Shown: one piece after another, positions 42,648 through 51,843 of the stretch | Layout of the letters: each line of letters begins with the position of its first letter | Position numbering within the stretch: position 1 is the stretch's first letter | NCBI GenBank assembly: GCA_024742875.1 | Contig: JANSXP010000011.1 | Span: 62,001-126,000, forward strand | From: Planctomycetaceae bacterium | GTDB lineage: Bacteria > Planctomycetota > Planctomycetia > Planctomycetales > Planctomycetaceae | Length of the DNA stretch: 64,000 nucleotides | Direction of reading: 5' to 3' | Notes under the pieces: generated by a model | The model's input: the letters and a program-made list of their open reading frames with translations, nothing else | Database searches by the model: none | What the model was told of the DNA's origin: nothing | Position numbers and translations under genes: made by a program

Positions 42648-44944
42648 TGCGACTGTGCTGGCCCCTGCTACTACTGAGCTTCCTTCCGCCGGGAAATCTC
42701 CGCGCCGATTCAGAACTGCAGAAGTTCTTCAGGCAAAACTGCATCAAGTGTCATGGCCCCGAAGACCCACAGGGCGACGTACGACTGGACGGTTCTGTCG
42801 ACATACTGACAGCCAGCACAGAGTTGCTGGAAACGATCACATCTCTGATCGAGGCGGGTGAGATGCCTCCGGAAGGGAGCCCGCAGCCCTCACCCGAAAC
42901 AGTCACAAAGATCACGCATCTGCTGCAGCAGCAGATTCTCGCTCAGCGGCCGGCCAACCCTCTCAGGCGACTCACTCGCGTCGAATACACAAACGCACTG
43001 CACGATCTGTTTGGTATCGAGTTTGACCTGTTCAACCTGCTGCCACCGGATCATGTCGAGCACGGTTTCGACCGGTTCGGAGACGCACAGCTCATGTCTC
43101 CGCACCAGCTGATGGCTTATCTGACGACTGCTCGCTTCGTTTCTGAACGCCTGCTGCCTGATGCGCGTCCCAACACGCAGACATGGGAATTCGATGTGCG
43201 ACATTTTCACGGCAGCAGGAACTTTGCAACCGGAGGTGGCGGAGATTATCGTGACGGCGACGAATATGTGCTCACCGGATTCCGCCCTTACCGCAGTAAT
43301 CTTCATCTCTCCATTGATCCGGAAAGGCACGATCAATTTGTCATCCCGGCTTTCGGCGTGTACCGGCTGGAAGTGAAAGCTCGCGCGACCAGTTCCCGGG
43401 AAGATGAGGTCATCGGCATCAATCTGGGCGATGGTCGACATCCAACCAGTTTCCGAAGTATCCGGCGGATCCCGATGCCGCACGGGGCAGACGGTTTTAC
43501 GACTCAGCTCACTCTCAGGGCGGGCGACCAGCCAGGCTTCACCTTCGACAGCGCTCGCGTGCCGGGGCGGAGTCTGGCCAAAAAACCGCACAAGGGGCCC
43601 GATCTTCGATTCTCATCGGTCAGGCTGACCGGCCCGCTGGCAGAGGAGTGGCCTGCGCCCGCGATGCGGGCGATTCTGCCGCAGCCAAACATGCCTCCCG
43701 GGGAACTGGTCGACCATCTTGCCATGCTGCTGACGCAGCGCCCGCTGTCCGTGGAGGACCGGGCGAGATTTGTGAAGATCGGCCGGCAGCAGCAAACTCG
43801 CGGGGCATCCCAGGTGGCCGTCGCCCGCAGCCTGCTGACCGCTCTGCTGAGCTCGCCGCATTTCCTGTTCAAAGCCGAGTCGCCTGAGCTCACCGACGTT
43901 GAGCGGGCCTATCGTCTTTCGTGGTTCCTCTGGAATTCCGTTCCCGATGCTGCACTTCTCACCGCAGCAGAATCGGGCGAATTGCGGCAGAATCCGATGG
44001 CACAGGTGGAACGGATGCTGAGCGACGCCAAAGCGGGGCGGTTCGTCGACGACTTCACTCGTCAGTGGCTGCAGCTCGAGAAGGTCGACAACTTCGGGCC
44101 GGACGTGCGCGTGTTCAAGGATGTTCGCCGCATGACGGTGGATTCGATGAAACGCGAAGCGCGGGAACTCTTCCGCCACCTGCTGGAGAACGGGCTGAGC
44201 ATGGAACATTTCATTGACTCGAACTTTGTCATGGCGAACGACCGCCTGGCTCGATTCTACGGTCTGCCGTCTGTCGCGGGTGATGGATTTGTGCCGGTGA
44301 CACTTCCGGAAACAAGCGAACGTGGCGGACTTGTCGCTCAGGCCGGTTTTCTCAAATTGACGTCGACCGACTTCGCAACGTCGCCCATCCACCGCGGCTC
44401 GTGGATCCTCAGGAATCTGTACAATGAGAAGATCGATCCGCCGGCCGACGTGTTGATCAAAGAGCCTGATATTCGAGGCACAACGACCGTCCGTGAGGCC
44501 ATTCTTAAACACCAGGAACTCAAAAGCTGCGCACGATGTCACTCGAAGATCGATCCGCTCGGTTTTGCCCTGGAATATTACGACCCGGTCGGGCGCAAGC
44601 GCGATCAGTATCGCCACGTGGAGGAAGTTCCGGCTGACGACGAGGCCACCACATTTACAAAGAAGATCAAATTCACCCGAGCTCCGATTCATGCAGCGAT
44701 GAAACTTCCCGGCGGTCGCCAGGTGTATGACATGCTCTCGCTGAAAGCAGCCCTGATGGAAGACAAAGAACGGATCCTCAAAGGCATCATTGGAAAACTC
44801 GTCAGCTACGCTCATGGAAGGGAAGTGACGCGTGCCGACCGCGGGCACGTCGACGCCATTTTTGAGTCCGTCGCCAAAGAAAATTTCTCTTTGCGCGCCG
44901 CCATCCACGCGATTGTTGCTCACCCTGCATTCGGTCGGAAATAG
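42644..44944 (+). CDS. DUF1592-type di-haem planctomycete cytochrome protein
   Basis: A 766-residue exported protein (MMRLCWPLLLLSFLPPGNLRA). Haem site CIKCH at 33-37; DUF1587 (LRRLTRVEYTNALHDLFGI); central beta-rich part with GGGGDYRDGDEYVLTGFRPYRSN; DUF1592 (AYRLSWFLWNSVPDAALL); DUF1588 with GGLVAQAGFLKLTSTDFATSPIHRGSW and a second haem site CARCH before SKIDPLGFALEYYD; DUF1585 at the end (KLVSYAHGREVTRADRG). It is coupled to its DUF1552 partner by an ATGA overlap. It is the least similar of the set to the island copies and is the intact pair of this locus. Confidence 0.93.
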   Translation: MMRLCWPLLLLSFLPPGNLRADSELQKFFRQNCIKCHGPEDPQGDVRLDGSVDILTASTELLETITSLIEAGEMPPEGSPQPSPETVTKITHLLQQQILAQRPANPLRRLTRVEYTNALHDLFGIEFDLFNLLPPDHVEHGFDRFGDAQLMSPHQLMAYLTTARFVSERLLPDARPNTQTWEFDVRHFHGSRNFATGGGGDYRDGDEYVLTGFRPYRSNLHLSIDPERHDQFVIPAFGVYRLEVKARATSSREDEVIGINLGDGRHPTSFRSIRRIPMPHGADGFTTQLTLRAGDQPGFTFDSARVPGRSLAKKPHKGPDLRFSSVRLTGPLAEEWPAPAMRAILPQPNMPPGELVDHLAMLLTQRPLSVEDRARFVKIGRQQQTRGASQVAVARSLLTALLSSPHFLFKAESPELTDVERAYRLSWFLWNSVPDAALLTAAESGELRQNPMAQVERMLSDAKAGRFVDDFTRQWLQLEKVDNFGPDVRVFKDVRRMTVDSMKREARELFRHLLENGLSMEHFIDSNFVMANDRLARFYGLPSVAGDGFVPVTLPETSERGGLVAQAGFLKLTSTDFATSPIHRGSWILRNLYNEKIDPPADVLIKEPDIRGTTTVREAILKHQELKSCARCHSKIDPLGFALEYYDPVGRKRDQYRHVEEVPADDEATTFTKKIKFTRAPIHAAMKLPGGRQVYDMLSLKAALMEDKERILKGIIGKLVSYAHGREVTRADRGHVDAIFESVAKENFSLRAAIHAIVAHPAFGRK

Positions 44945-44951
44945 CATTGCC

Positions 44952-45976
44952 ATGAATCCTGCCCACCGACTTTCTCCCCCATTGGCTCGCCCGTTCATTC
45001 AGTTCGCCGTCACGACCGCCGTGCTTTGCGCTTGCGCTCAGGCGGCGCCTCCCGCAGCACGGTTTCCGCAACAACACCGGGCCTTTCTCTCTGCACACGG
45101 CTTCGATTGCCACAGCGCCGAGTTGCAGGAAGGCAACGTCGACCTTGTAGCGCTGCCCTTCCACATCACCACGCTCCAGCAGGCAGAACTGTGGCAAAAG
45201 GTACTGAACGCAGTGAACTCCGGCGAGATGCCGCCGAAAGATGCAAATCCGCCCGGCAGCAATGAGAAGACCGACTTCCTCGACGACCTTGCTCAGACGA
45301 TGGTCGCTGCACGCAGGGCCCTGTCAGACTCTGGTGGCAGAATCAGTATGCGACGGCTCAACCGGCGTGAGTACTGCAACACGATCGCACATCTGACGGG
45401 GGTCAAAGTCGATGTGAGTGCACTGCCCGCCGATGGCGGGGCCGGAACATTCGACACGGTTGGGGCATCGCAGTTCCTTTCCAGCGACCAGTTTCAACAG
45501 TATCTCAAACTGGGTCGTCAGGCGATTGATGAAATGTTCGAAAAAGAGTGGGCCCGGCAGGCCGGGCCACGAGTCTTTCGCGTCGAACCGGAAACAACCG
45601 TCGATCCCCGGAGTCTCCGGAGTCTGCAACAGCTGGAGGCAACTCAGGAACGGTTCTTCGCTGGAAAGCCCAGGTGGACAAAGCCGCAGCCGCTGCAAAG
45701 AACCGGGACATCATGGCCGCAATTCCTGACGAGAATCCGAGGCTGGATCTGTCGTCGTGGCCGTCCGCATCGGCCTTCCTGTTCTACCGTCACGCCCACA
45801 AACTGATCGGAGCGCCCGATCCCAAAAAGTTTGGCTTCAAAGATGACAACGACGCCACGTTTTCCTTTCAGGGGGGATACTCCCGAAAACATGCGTACCT
45901 GAGCCTGCCGCCCAACGACGGACCGCACAACGGCGCATCGGCACAACAAGAATGGACTATGTGGCGCCCGGATTGA
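44952..45976 (+). pseudogene. Frameshifted, truncated DUF1592 gene
   Basis: The reading frame from ATG 44952 encodes a close relative of the first ~230 residues of the protein at 5575-9054 (for example LTGVKVDVSALPADGGAGTFDT and QYLKLGRQAIDEMFE). Near 45650-45665 the similarity jumps to another frame, which continues RWKAQVDKAAAAAKNRDIM and APDPKKFGF before stopping at 45976. About 850 residues of the C-terminus, including the second haem domain, are missing. The first haem motif is also damaged: HGFDCH instead of C-x-x-C-H. I read it as a decaying paralogue. Confidence 0.88.
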
Positions 45977-46004
45977 TCGCCGCTGATCGCCGTCGGCGAT
46001 GGCC

Positions 46005-46032
46005 GCATGAAAATCGTCGCATGAAAATCGTC
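46005..46032 (+). repeat. 14-bp tandem duplication
   Basis: gcatgaaaatcgtc occurs twice head to tail just after the pseudogene. A small local duplication with no evident role. Confidence 0.8.
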
Positions 46033-46080
46033 GCCTAACGATCGCATTAACCGTTTCACGGTGCCGTTTGACGCGTTCTG

Positions 46081-47550
46081 TCAGGGTTTCGACTTTCGCT
46101 TTTTCGCATCAAAGTCCGGATGTCGCTGCCTGCGTTCTGCCGTAATGGAGTTTGAAGTCGGTGCGTCGATCAGGCCCCAGTCCTTTTCATGACTGATCAC
46201 CGGCACGGCTGGAAACAGGCTGCCGGTCGGGCGCTGCGCAGCCCCGCGCTGCATAAACTCACCGAGATCCTTTCGCGTTGTGGTCGCCAGCCCCATGAGT
46301 TGGCGCACGATGTTTGGATGTTCCGCCGCCACATTGGTGCTCTCCGCAGGGTCTGTTTCCAGGTTGTAAAGGACGGGTTGCTGCAGACTGGCGAACCGCC
46401 TGTTTTTGTCCCAGAAGGGGGTCTGTTTTTTCTCTCGCGGCAGATGCAGCTTCCACTGATCCTGACGGATCGCCTGCAGGTTTTCGCAGTTGTAATACAA
46501 AAACGGCTGCCCTGGCGATCGTTTCAGGGACTGCCCGCTCAACAAAGGCAGCAGGCTTTCGCCATCGTAGATCCGCCCCGTCGGAAGGGCGGCGCCCATC
46601 GCCGCGGAAAATGTGGGAAACACGTCCATTGCATTCACGCTCGTTTCGCAGACACCCGGTGATGAGATCTTTGCCGGCCAGTGGACGATAAAGGGCACGC
46701 GGTGTCCGCCTTCAAACGTCACATACTTGGTCCCGCGATAGGGCCTGGCATACTTATTGGCCGTGGGACCATTGTCCGATGTGAACACCACAATCGTATT
46801 TTCTGCCAGCCCCGCCTCCTGCAGCGCGGTCATCATCTGTCCTACACTCCAGTCCAGTTCCTGCATGACGTCCCCACGAGTACCGTCTTGGGACGTCCCT
46901 TGAAACGCCTTGCCCGCCTGAAAGGGAGTGTGCGGATAGTTGTGCGCGTAGTACAAAAAGAACGGCTCACCACTGCGACCGTGCTCGGCAATGATCTTTG
47001 TGACACGCGTTGTGTACAGCTGCGTCAGTCGATCAAGCGGCGTTTCTGCAAACACGCGTTCCTCGTCATCAAAAAACTCAGGAGAGTGAGCGAAGTTGCA
47101 CGGCATGCCATAGTAATGTTCAAACCCCTGAGCTCGTGGGAGGAATTCGGGCTCCGTGCCGAGATGCCACTTGCCAACCATGTGGGTGGCGTAGCCCTGA
47201 CGCCGGAACTGCTCGGCCAGCGTGATTTCGTCCGGGTGCAGTCCCAGAAACCAGTGTGCCTTCCGGTTGGGATTGATTCCCAGGTACATGCCGCAGCGCT
47301 GCGGGTAGGCGCCCGTCAAAAACGCGGCCCGCGACGGAGAGCAGATCGACGCTGCCGTATGAAAATCCGTGAAGCGTATTCCCTGGGCGGCCAGTCGATC
47401 GATGTGCGGCGTCCTGACGTTTTCGGCGCCATAGCAGCCAACATCGGAAAATCCGAGATCGTCGGTCAGCATGAAGATCACGCTGGGCGGACGCTCATCA
47501 CCAGCAGCTGACAGGCACAGCAGGACAGTCAGAATGAGGAACGGCTTCAT
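46081..47550 (-). CDS. Secreted arylsulfatase-like sulfatase
   Basis: A 489-residue type I sulfatase with signal peptide MKPFLILTVLLCLSAAG. Metal site VIFMLTDDLGFSDVGCYG; formylglycine motif CSPSR with Cys70 in ASICSPSRAAFLTGAYPQR; then MVGKWHLGTEPEFLPRAQGFEHYYGMP, YYAHNYPHTPFQ, VFTSDNGPTANKYARPYRGTKYVTFEGGHRVPFIVHWP and IRQDQWKLHL. This order matches arylsulfatase A/N-acetylgalactosamine-6-sulfatase-like enzymes. The tail is basic (DAKKRKSKP). It lies outside the island, downstream of and on the same strand as the next sulfatase. Confidence 0.93.
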   Translation of the reverse strand: MKPFLILTVLLCLSAAGDERPPSVIFMLTDDLGFSDVGCYGAENVRTPHIDRLAAQGIRFTDFHTAASICSPSRAAFLTGAYPQRCGMYLGINPNRKAHWFLGLHPDEITLAEQFRRQGYATHMVGKWHLGTEPEFLPRAQGFEHYYGMPCNFAHSPEFFDDEERVFAETPLDRLTQLYTTRVTKIIAEHGRSGEPFFLYYAHNYPHTPFQAGKAFQGTSQDGTRGDVMQELDWSVGQMMTALQEAGLAENTIVVFTSDNGPTANKYARPYRGTKYVTFEGGHRVPFIVHWPAKISSPGVCETSVNAMDVFPTFSAAMGAALPTGRIYDGESLLPLLSGQSLKRSPGQPFLYYNCENLQAIRQDQWKLHLPREKKQTPFWDKNRRFASLQQPVLYNLETDPAESTNVAAEHPNIVRQLMGLATTTRKDLGEFMQRGAAQRPTGSLFPAVPVISHEKDWGLIDAPTSNSITAERRQRHPDFDAKKRKSKP

Positions 47551-47626
47551 TGTCAGAGCCTAAAGAGTGCGACGATTGGCCACGGCCGGGGATTCTGTTT
47601 CGTCCGGCAAAGAATGAATGCGTGTG

Positions 47627-49759
47627 TCAGCGGCCGTCGCTGTTGCCTGCCGACACCACATCTCCCTGCGGATACTCATCGAGCACTGTTCCGTCAAACT
47701 GAAAATCATCGGCCGTGATGTGCCCCCAGCCACCCGTTGATTTGTCGACCACTTTAATGAACAGTTTCTGACCGGTGTAGGGCGTCAGATCCCATTCCCG
47801 CTCCTGCATCACCTGATCTCTCACACCTTGAGTCGACTGCACCTGCCGTCCGTCCGCCCGGCAAAGTGCCACGTACACATCCGGCCCGTTTCCGCCTCCC
47901 ACGCGAAACGTCATCCTGCCTGGTTCCGGCACAAACAGGGGCGAGATGATCACCCCCGTTTGCGCGTCCTGGCCTTTTTTCGCGTCAGCCGAGGGTTCCA
48001 GCGTCGTGAGGTAAAATTTGCCCTGCTTGTTGTATTCTCCCCTGTTGTGGAAGAAACGATCGCGACGGCCAATCAGGTGGCCAAACTGACCGGCAGCAAT
48101 CTTCCACGGAGCCAGCTGACCGGATTCAAAATCGAACGACGCACTGCGGCCGCTGGGGGCTGCGGCCGTCTTTTTTGCCGGCCGGCCCTGACGCGGCTTT
48201 TTCGCAGAAGGGGAGGGCCGCGGCCTGTAATCGGCCAGCACGGACTGCATTTCCTTAACCACGTCGGGGTGTTCACGATAGACATTTCGGGTCTGACGAA
48301 TGTCCGCTTCCAGATCGTACAGCTGAGCGGGCGGGGCGTCTTTTCTGATGCGACCATCTTCAATGTCGCTGTTGACTGACCCCACAAAACTGGCGGCCGC
48401 AGGTCCGGCGAATGTGTGATCCTTCGGTTTCTTCCCTCCGAACCCTCCACTTCCCTGTCGGGGAATGTACATCCACCGCCCCTTGCGAACGGACAGATGC
48501 GTCCCCTTGTGAGGGGCCAGCACCAGATGATCACGGATCGGCTCCAAAGGCTCCTCCACAAAGGCGGGCAGCATGTTGACGCTGTCAATCTGCTGCGTTC
48601 CAGGCAGCTGCTCACCGGTCAGCGCAGCAAACGTGGCCAGCATGTCGACGTTTCCCATCAGCTGTCGGGACACCGTGCCGGCCGGGACGTGACCTGGCCA
48701 GCGAACGATCATCGGCACTCGATGGCCCCCCTCCCAGACACCAAATTTAAAACCCAGCAGGTCGCCGTTCTGACGATGGTCTGCCTCAAAGGCGGCCTGG
48801 CCGCCCAAATTGAACATACCACCGTTGTCACTGGTAAAAATCACCAGCGTGTTGTCGCTGAGTCCGTTGTCGTCAAGACACGTCATCACTTCCCCAACAA
48901 TCCAGTCCAGTTCGTGAATGAAGTCGCCGTACAGACCGCATTGACTGGTTCCCTGAAACCGCTTGGCGGGTGTGAAGGGGTGATGAATGTTGGTCGTCGC
49001 CAGATAAAGAAAAAACGGTCCGTCTTTCCGCGCGTTGATCCACTGCACCGACTTCTTTGCCAATGTTGTTCCCACCTGGTAATCATTGAACAGCTCGTGG
49101 GCCTGCCGAGCGCCGCCGAATGCATTGGCACTGCGATTGGCCGCCTCGGGCGGTATGGGAGTGATCGGTGTGGCGTTTTTTGCCCCCCGCCCCAGATAGA
49201 CAAGCGGGTCGCTGGGGTCGCTGCCCACCACGCGGTCGTTTTCCACGTAGACATACGGCGGTGCGCTGTTCACCACCGGCATGCCAAAGTAGTAGTCAAA
49301 GCCGAGATCCTGCGGGCCGGGCCGCAGCGGCTCCTGCCAGAGATTCCTGTTGCGGCCGAAACCCAGATGCCACTTGCCGATGACGGCCGTGTCATAACCG
49401 GCCGCCTGAAACACATCCGCGATCGTGGTGCGCTCTGTATCCACAAGCAGCTGCGACGTGATGGGCGCCGGTCCCCACACACCTCGACCATCACTGGCCC
49501 GCACCGGGTACTGCCCAGTCAGCAGCGCGTATCGCGATGGTGTGCAGACCGCCGACACCGAGTGCGCGTCAGTAAATCGACGCCCTTCGGCAGCCAGCCG
49601 ATCAATGTGAGGCGTGCGAACTTTGGTTGCCCCATAACATCCCAGATCGCCATAGCCCAGATCATCGGCGAAGATCAGCACAACATTGGGGGGCGCCTCC
49701 TGAGCCGCACAGGGCAGGGCGAGCAGTACGCCCCAGACAATCGCAACAGTCGTTTTCAT
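47627..49759 (-). CDS. Secreted sulfatase with C-terminal accessory domain
   Basis: A 710-residue protein from ATG 49759 with signal peptide MKTTVAIVWGVLLALPCAAQ. Sulfatase domain about 22-520: NVVLIFADDLGYGDLGCYG, formylglycine motif CTPSR with Cys72, IGKWHLGFGRN, YLATTNIHHPFTP, FTSDNGGMFNLGG, GVWEGGHRVPMIVRWPG, LYDLEADIRQTRNV. After a Lys/Pro-rich linker (RPSPSAKKPRQGRPAKKTAAA), residues ~545-700 form a second domain starting SFDFESGQLAPWKIAAGQFG and containing GRMTFRVGGGNGPDVYVAL and WDLTPYTGQKLFIKVVDKSTGGWGHITADDFQF, a jelly-roll pattern often found in glycan-binding modules. This suggests substrate anchoring. Confidence 0.92.
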   Translation of the reverse strand: MKTTVAIVWGVLLALPCAAQEAPPNVVLIFADDLGYGDLGCYGATKVRTPHIDRLAAEGRRFTDAHSVSAVCTPSRYALLTGQYPVRASDGRGVWGPAPITSQLLVDTERTTIADVFQAAGYDTAVIGKWHLGFGRNRNLWQEPLRPGPQDLGFDYYFGMPVVNSAPPYVYVENDRVVGSDPSDPLVYLGRGAKNATPITPIPPEAANRSANAFGGARQAHELFNDYQVGTTLAKKSVQWINARKDGPFFLYLATTNIHHPFTPAKRFQGTSQCGLYGDFIHELDWIVGEVMTCLDDNGLSDNTLVIFTSDNGGMFNLGGQAAFEADHRQNGDLLGFKFGVWEGGHRVPMIVRWPGHVPAGTVSRQLMGNVDMLATFAALTGEQLPGTQQIDSVNMLPAFVEEPLEPIRDHLVLAPHKGTHLSVRKGRWMYIPRQGSGGFGGKKPKDHTFAGPAAASFVGSVNSDIEDGRIRKDAPPAQLYDLEADIRQTRNVYREHPDVVKEMQSVLADYRPRPSPSAKKPRQGRPAKKTAAAPSGRSASFDFESGQLAPWKIAAGQFGHLIGRRDRFFHNRGEYNKQGKFYLTTLEPSADAKKGQDAQTGVIISPLFVPEPGRMTFRVGGGNGPDVYVALCRADGRQVQSTQGVRDQVMQEREWDLTPYTGQKLFIKVVDKSTGGWGHITADDFQFDGTVLDEYPQGDVVSAGNSDGR

Positions 49760-50034
49760 CACTCGCACTTTCGTTGCGCCTTTCCGGCAGTCTTTTGCGG
49801 CCGAACTGTTTCAGCAGGCTGCTTTGATGGGTCCGGCAGCCCCAATCGGAAATCGTCGGCCCGGTCGGGCCATTCGGGCCATTCGGGCCATTCGCTCACC
49901 AGCTCCACCTGTGAAAGATCCCAGGGCTCAGGTCCAGTCGCCGTTTTGAGCCGGAGCAACGAGTCAGAGACAAAAGGCACACCTGGCCACACGCTGTTCT
50001 GCGACACCCGTTGACCAGATTTTCCATCGGACAC
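49759..50034 (-). CDS. Possible small ORF coupled to sulfatase
   Basis: A 91-codon frame whose stop overlaps the sulfatase start (TGATG). It reads ...LSQVELVSEWPEWPEWPDRADDF..., with a three-fold E-W-P repeat from the tandem gggccattc units. No family is recognised and no good start is seen, so it may be the tail of a lost gene or non-coding. Confidence 0.28.
   Translation of the reverse strand: MSDGKSGQRVSQNSVWPGVPFVSDSLLRLKTATGPEPWDLSQVELVSEWPEWPEWPDRADDFRLGLPDPSKQPAETVRPQKTAGKAQRKCE
49867..49893. repeat. Three tandem 9-bp units
   Basis: gggccattc is repeated three times without gaps. It encodes an E-W-P triplet repeat on the minus strand if translated. Probably a slippage product. Confidence 0.85.
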
Positions 50035-50364
50035 AAGAAATGTCGAGGATGGATTGCGACACGCGTTTAACGATTTGCGACACGCCAGTTCTCAGCCAAA
50101 GGGCACAAAATGGCACGTGCAGGTGCCCATCCAGCGCCAAACGGGCGCCGCACAACGAAGCGAAATCCGGGCCGATAGTGCGCCAGCACGAGGCAGGTTG
50201 TGGAGAGCACCAGAAGAATCCCGCACAGGGTCAGCGTTAGCGGGAACAACCAGACTGGAGTTTCTCTCGCCCGTATTGAAGCTCCGAAGCATCCAACCCT
50301 TTGCTCGGGTGACTGTGCGGAATAGAGCTGGTAGAGCGAAAACCGAGAGCTTGACTGCGGCAAT
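50035..50364. other. Intergenic region, no confident gene
   Basis: A minus-strand open frame here contains one hydrophobic stretch (WLFPLTLTLCGILLVLSTTCLVLA), possibly a remnant of a small membrane protein, but without clear start or similarity. No RNA gene or terminator is evident. Confidence 0.4.
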
Positions 50365-51843
50365 CTAGAAGCGGCGTTCCAGCTGGATCATCGTCTCAGA
50401 GCGGAAGCCACCATTGTTGATCAGCGGAATGACGTGCCCCGCTCTGACGTGCCAGGAATCGGCCAGCTGCAGCTGCAGACCAAACGTCATGTTGAGCCAC
50501 GTGGGCTGAGGATCAATATCCTGCAGATCGGCCACCACGGCGGTGTCTGCGTCTCCAAAGAATCCCCCGACGGTTCCGCCGGGAGCCGTGGACGGCGTCA
50601 ATGCAGTTGTCGCCCGAAACTCCAGGACGCCCGACAGACTTCGGATCCATGCGCCGCGCGGCTGACGGTACATCTGCCAGCCCACCTGAGCATCCAGTGA
50701 GGCCAGAATCGATTCCCGGTAACTGCCAAAACGCCCGGACTCCGGAGCAAACACCAGAAAGGAGGGTTGCTCTTCAAAGAAGAAATCATCGTCATCGACA
50801 GGCACATCCAGCTGCGTGTGCAGCTGAAAAAAGACGTTCTCTGCCGGGGCTGCCAGAAACGCGAGAAATGGAATGATATTCAGCGTCTCATTGGTGATCG
50901 TGTAGTTAACATCGGCCAGATTGCCTTTGACATCACCGGCAATGGGGATACTCAGTCCCACACCACCGGACAACAGATAATTGCGTTCCTCCGCCAGGAT
51001 CTGCTTGTAGATCACGGACAGGTTCCCAAAAACTTCCCGCGATGCGGACTGCGAAGTCGTTGGGCCAAAGATGGGGTCTGTCAGCTGGCTGCCCGTTGAC
51101 GGTGCACTGATCATCGGCAGGCGAAATTCCAGCGACGCGTCCTCACCGACCGTCAGAAACTCGGCACCGATCGTGGTCACAAATACGGACTCACGACGAC
51201 TGAACTGTCCGAGACTGGGGTTGGAGCTGTCTGCAATTTCCGCGCGGAACAACTCATGAAAATAGTGCGTCTGCACAAAAATTCGGTGCCGCGGAATCGG
51301 GCTGAAGTTGTCGGAAATTTTCAGCCTCGGCCCACCGCCAATCATGGGGTTCTGGATTTCTCCAGGGATCGGACTGAGGATCTCCGGAGAACCAAGGTTG
51401 GCGCCAGCGACCTGCGGCAAAACGAATGAGAGCGCCGGAGGTGTCTGGAAGAAATCGCCAAACATGTTGGGCGCGCGAGCAAGTCGGATGCGACCGCGCG
51501 AGGCACTCGCTGATCGCCTGCGGCTGGCCAGAGAGGAAGGTCGACGTCCCGCGGCCGATGTCGCTCCGGATCGCTGTGGCGTGCCGGCTGATGGCCCGGT
51601 GGGTGCCGTCGCGTCAGACGGAGAACGGGGAGTAGCCGGTGACGCCGCCTGCGGTCGAGCGGGACCTGGTGGCGCCGTGCGTGGAACGGGGCTGCGTTCG
51701 TCCGGCTGACCAAACTGCGGGGTCAGCAGACGGATTCCCGGATTGGAATCTTGCGGTGGGGGGGGCTGTGCGCTGCACTCCACCAGGCAAAACGTCAGCA
51801 CACAAAAGACGACGCGCGCGGATGTGAGTGGTTTGTATCGCAC
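50365..51843 (-). CDS. Probable outer-membrane beta-barrel protein
   Basis: A 492-residue protein. The leader SARVVFCVLTFCLVECSA could be a signal peptide or lipobox (VECS). Residues ~25-125 are Pro/Ser/Arg-rich and low in complexity. From ~130 on the sequence alternates polar and hydrophobic residues in short strands (HRIFVQTHYFHELFRAEI, ESVFVTTIGAEFLTVGEDASLEFRLPM, NYLLSGGVGLSIPI, MTFGLQLQLADSWHVRAGHVIPL) and ends in LERRF, a terminal aromatic as in many outer-membrane proteins. No close family is recognised. It is downstream of the kinase gene on the same strand. Confidence 0.78.
   Translation of the reverse strand: MRYKPLTSARVVFCVLTFCLVECSAQPPPPQDSNPGIRLLTPQFGQPDERSPVPRTAPPGPARPQAASPATPRSPSDATAPTGPSAGTPQRSGATSAAGRRPSSLASRRRSASASRGRIRLARAPNMFGDFFQTPPALSFVLPQVAGANLGSPEILSPIPGEIQNPMIGGGPRLKISDNFSPIPRHRIFVQTHYFHELFRAEIADSSNPSLGQFSRRESVFVTTIGAEFLTVGEDASLEFRLPMISAPSTGSQLTDPIFGPTTSQSASREVFGNLSVIYKQILAEERNYLLSGGVGLSIPIAGDVKGNLADVNYTITNETLNIIPFLAFLAAPAENVFFQLHTQLDVPVDDDDFFFEEQPSFLVFAPESGRFGSYRESILASLDAQVGWQMYRQPRGAWIRSLSGVLEFRATTALTPSTAPGGTVGGFFGDADTAVVADLQDIDPQPTWLNMTFGLQLQLADSWHVRAGHVIPLINNGGFRSETMIQLERRF

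Noticed and set aside
44952-45806. Intact 284-residue protein
   Set aside because: Comparison with the island paralogue shows the similarity changes frame near 45650-45665 and the haem motif is broken, so it is treated as a pseudogene.
49867-49893. CRISPR or satellite array
   Set aside because: Only three 9-bp units with no spacers; too short and ungapped.
48416-50014. 532-codon plus-strand open frame
   Set aside because: It is antisense to the sulfatase at 47627, whose motifs are unmistakable on the minus strand.
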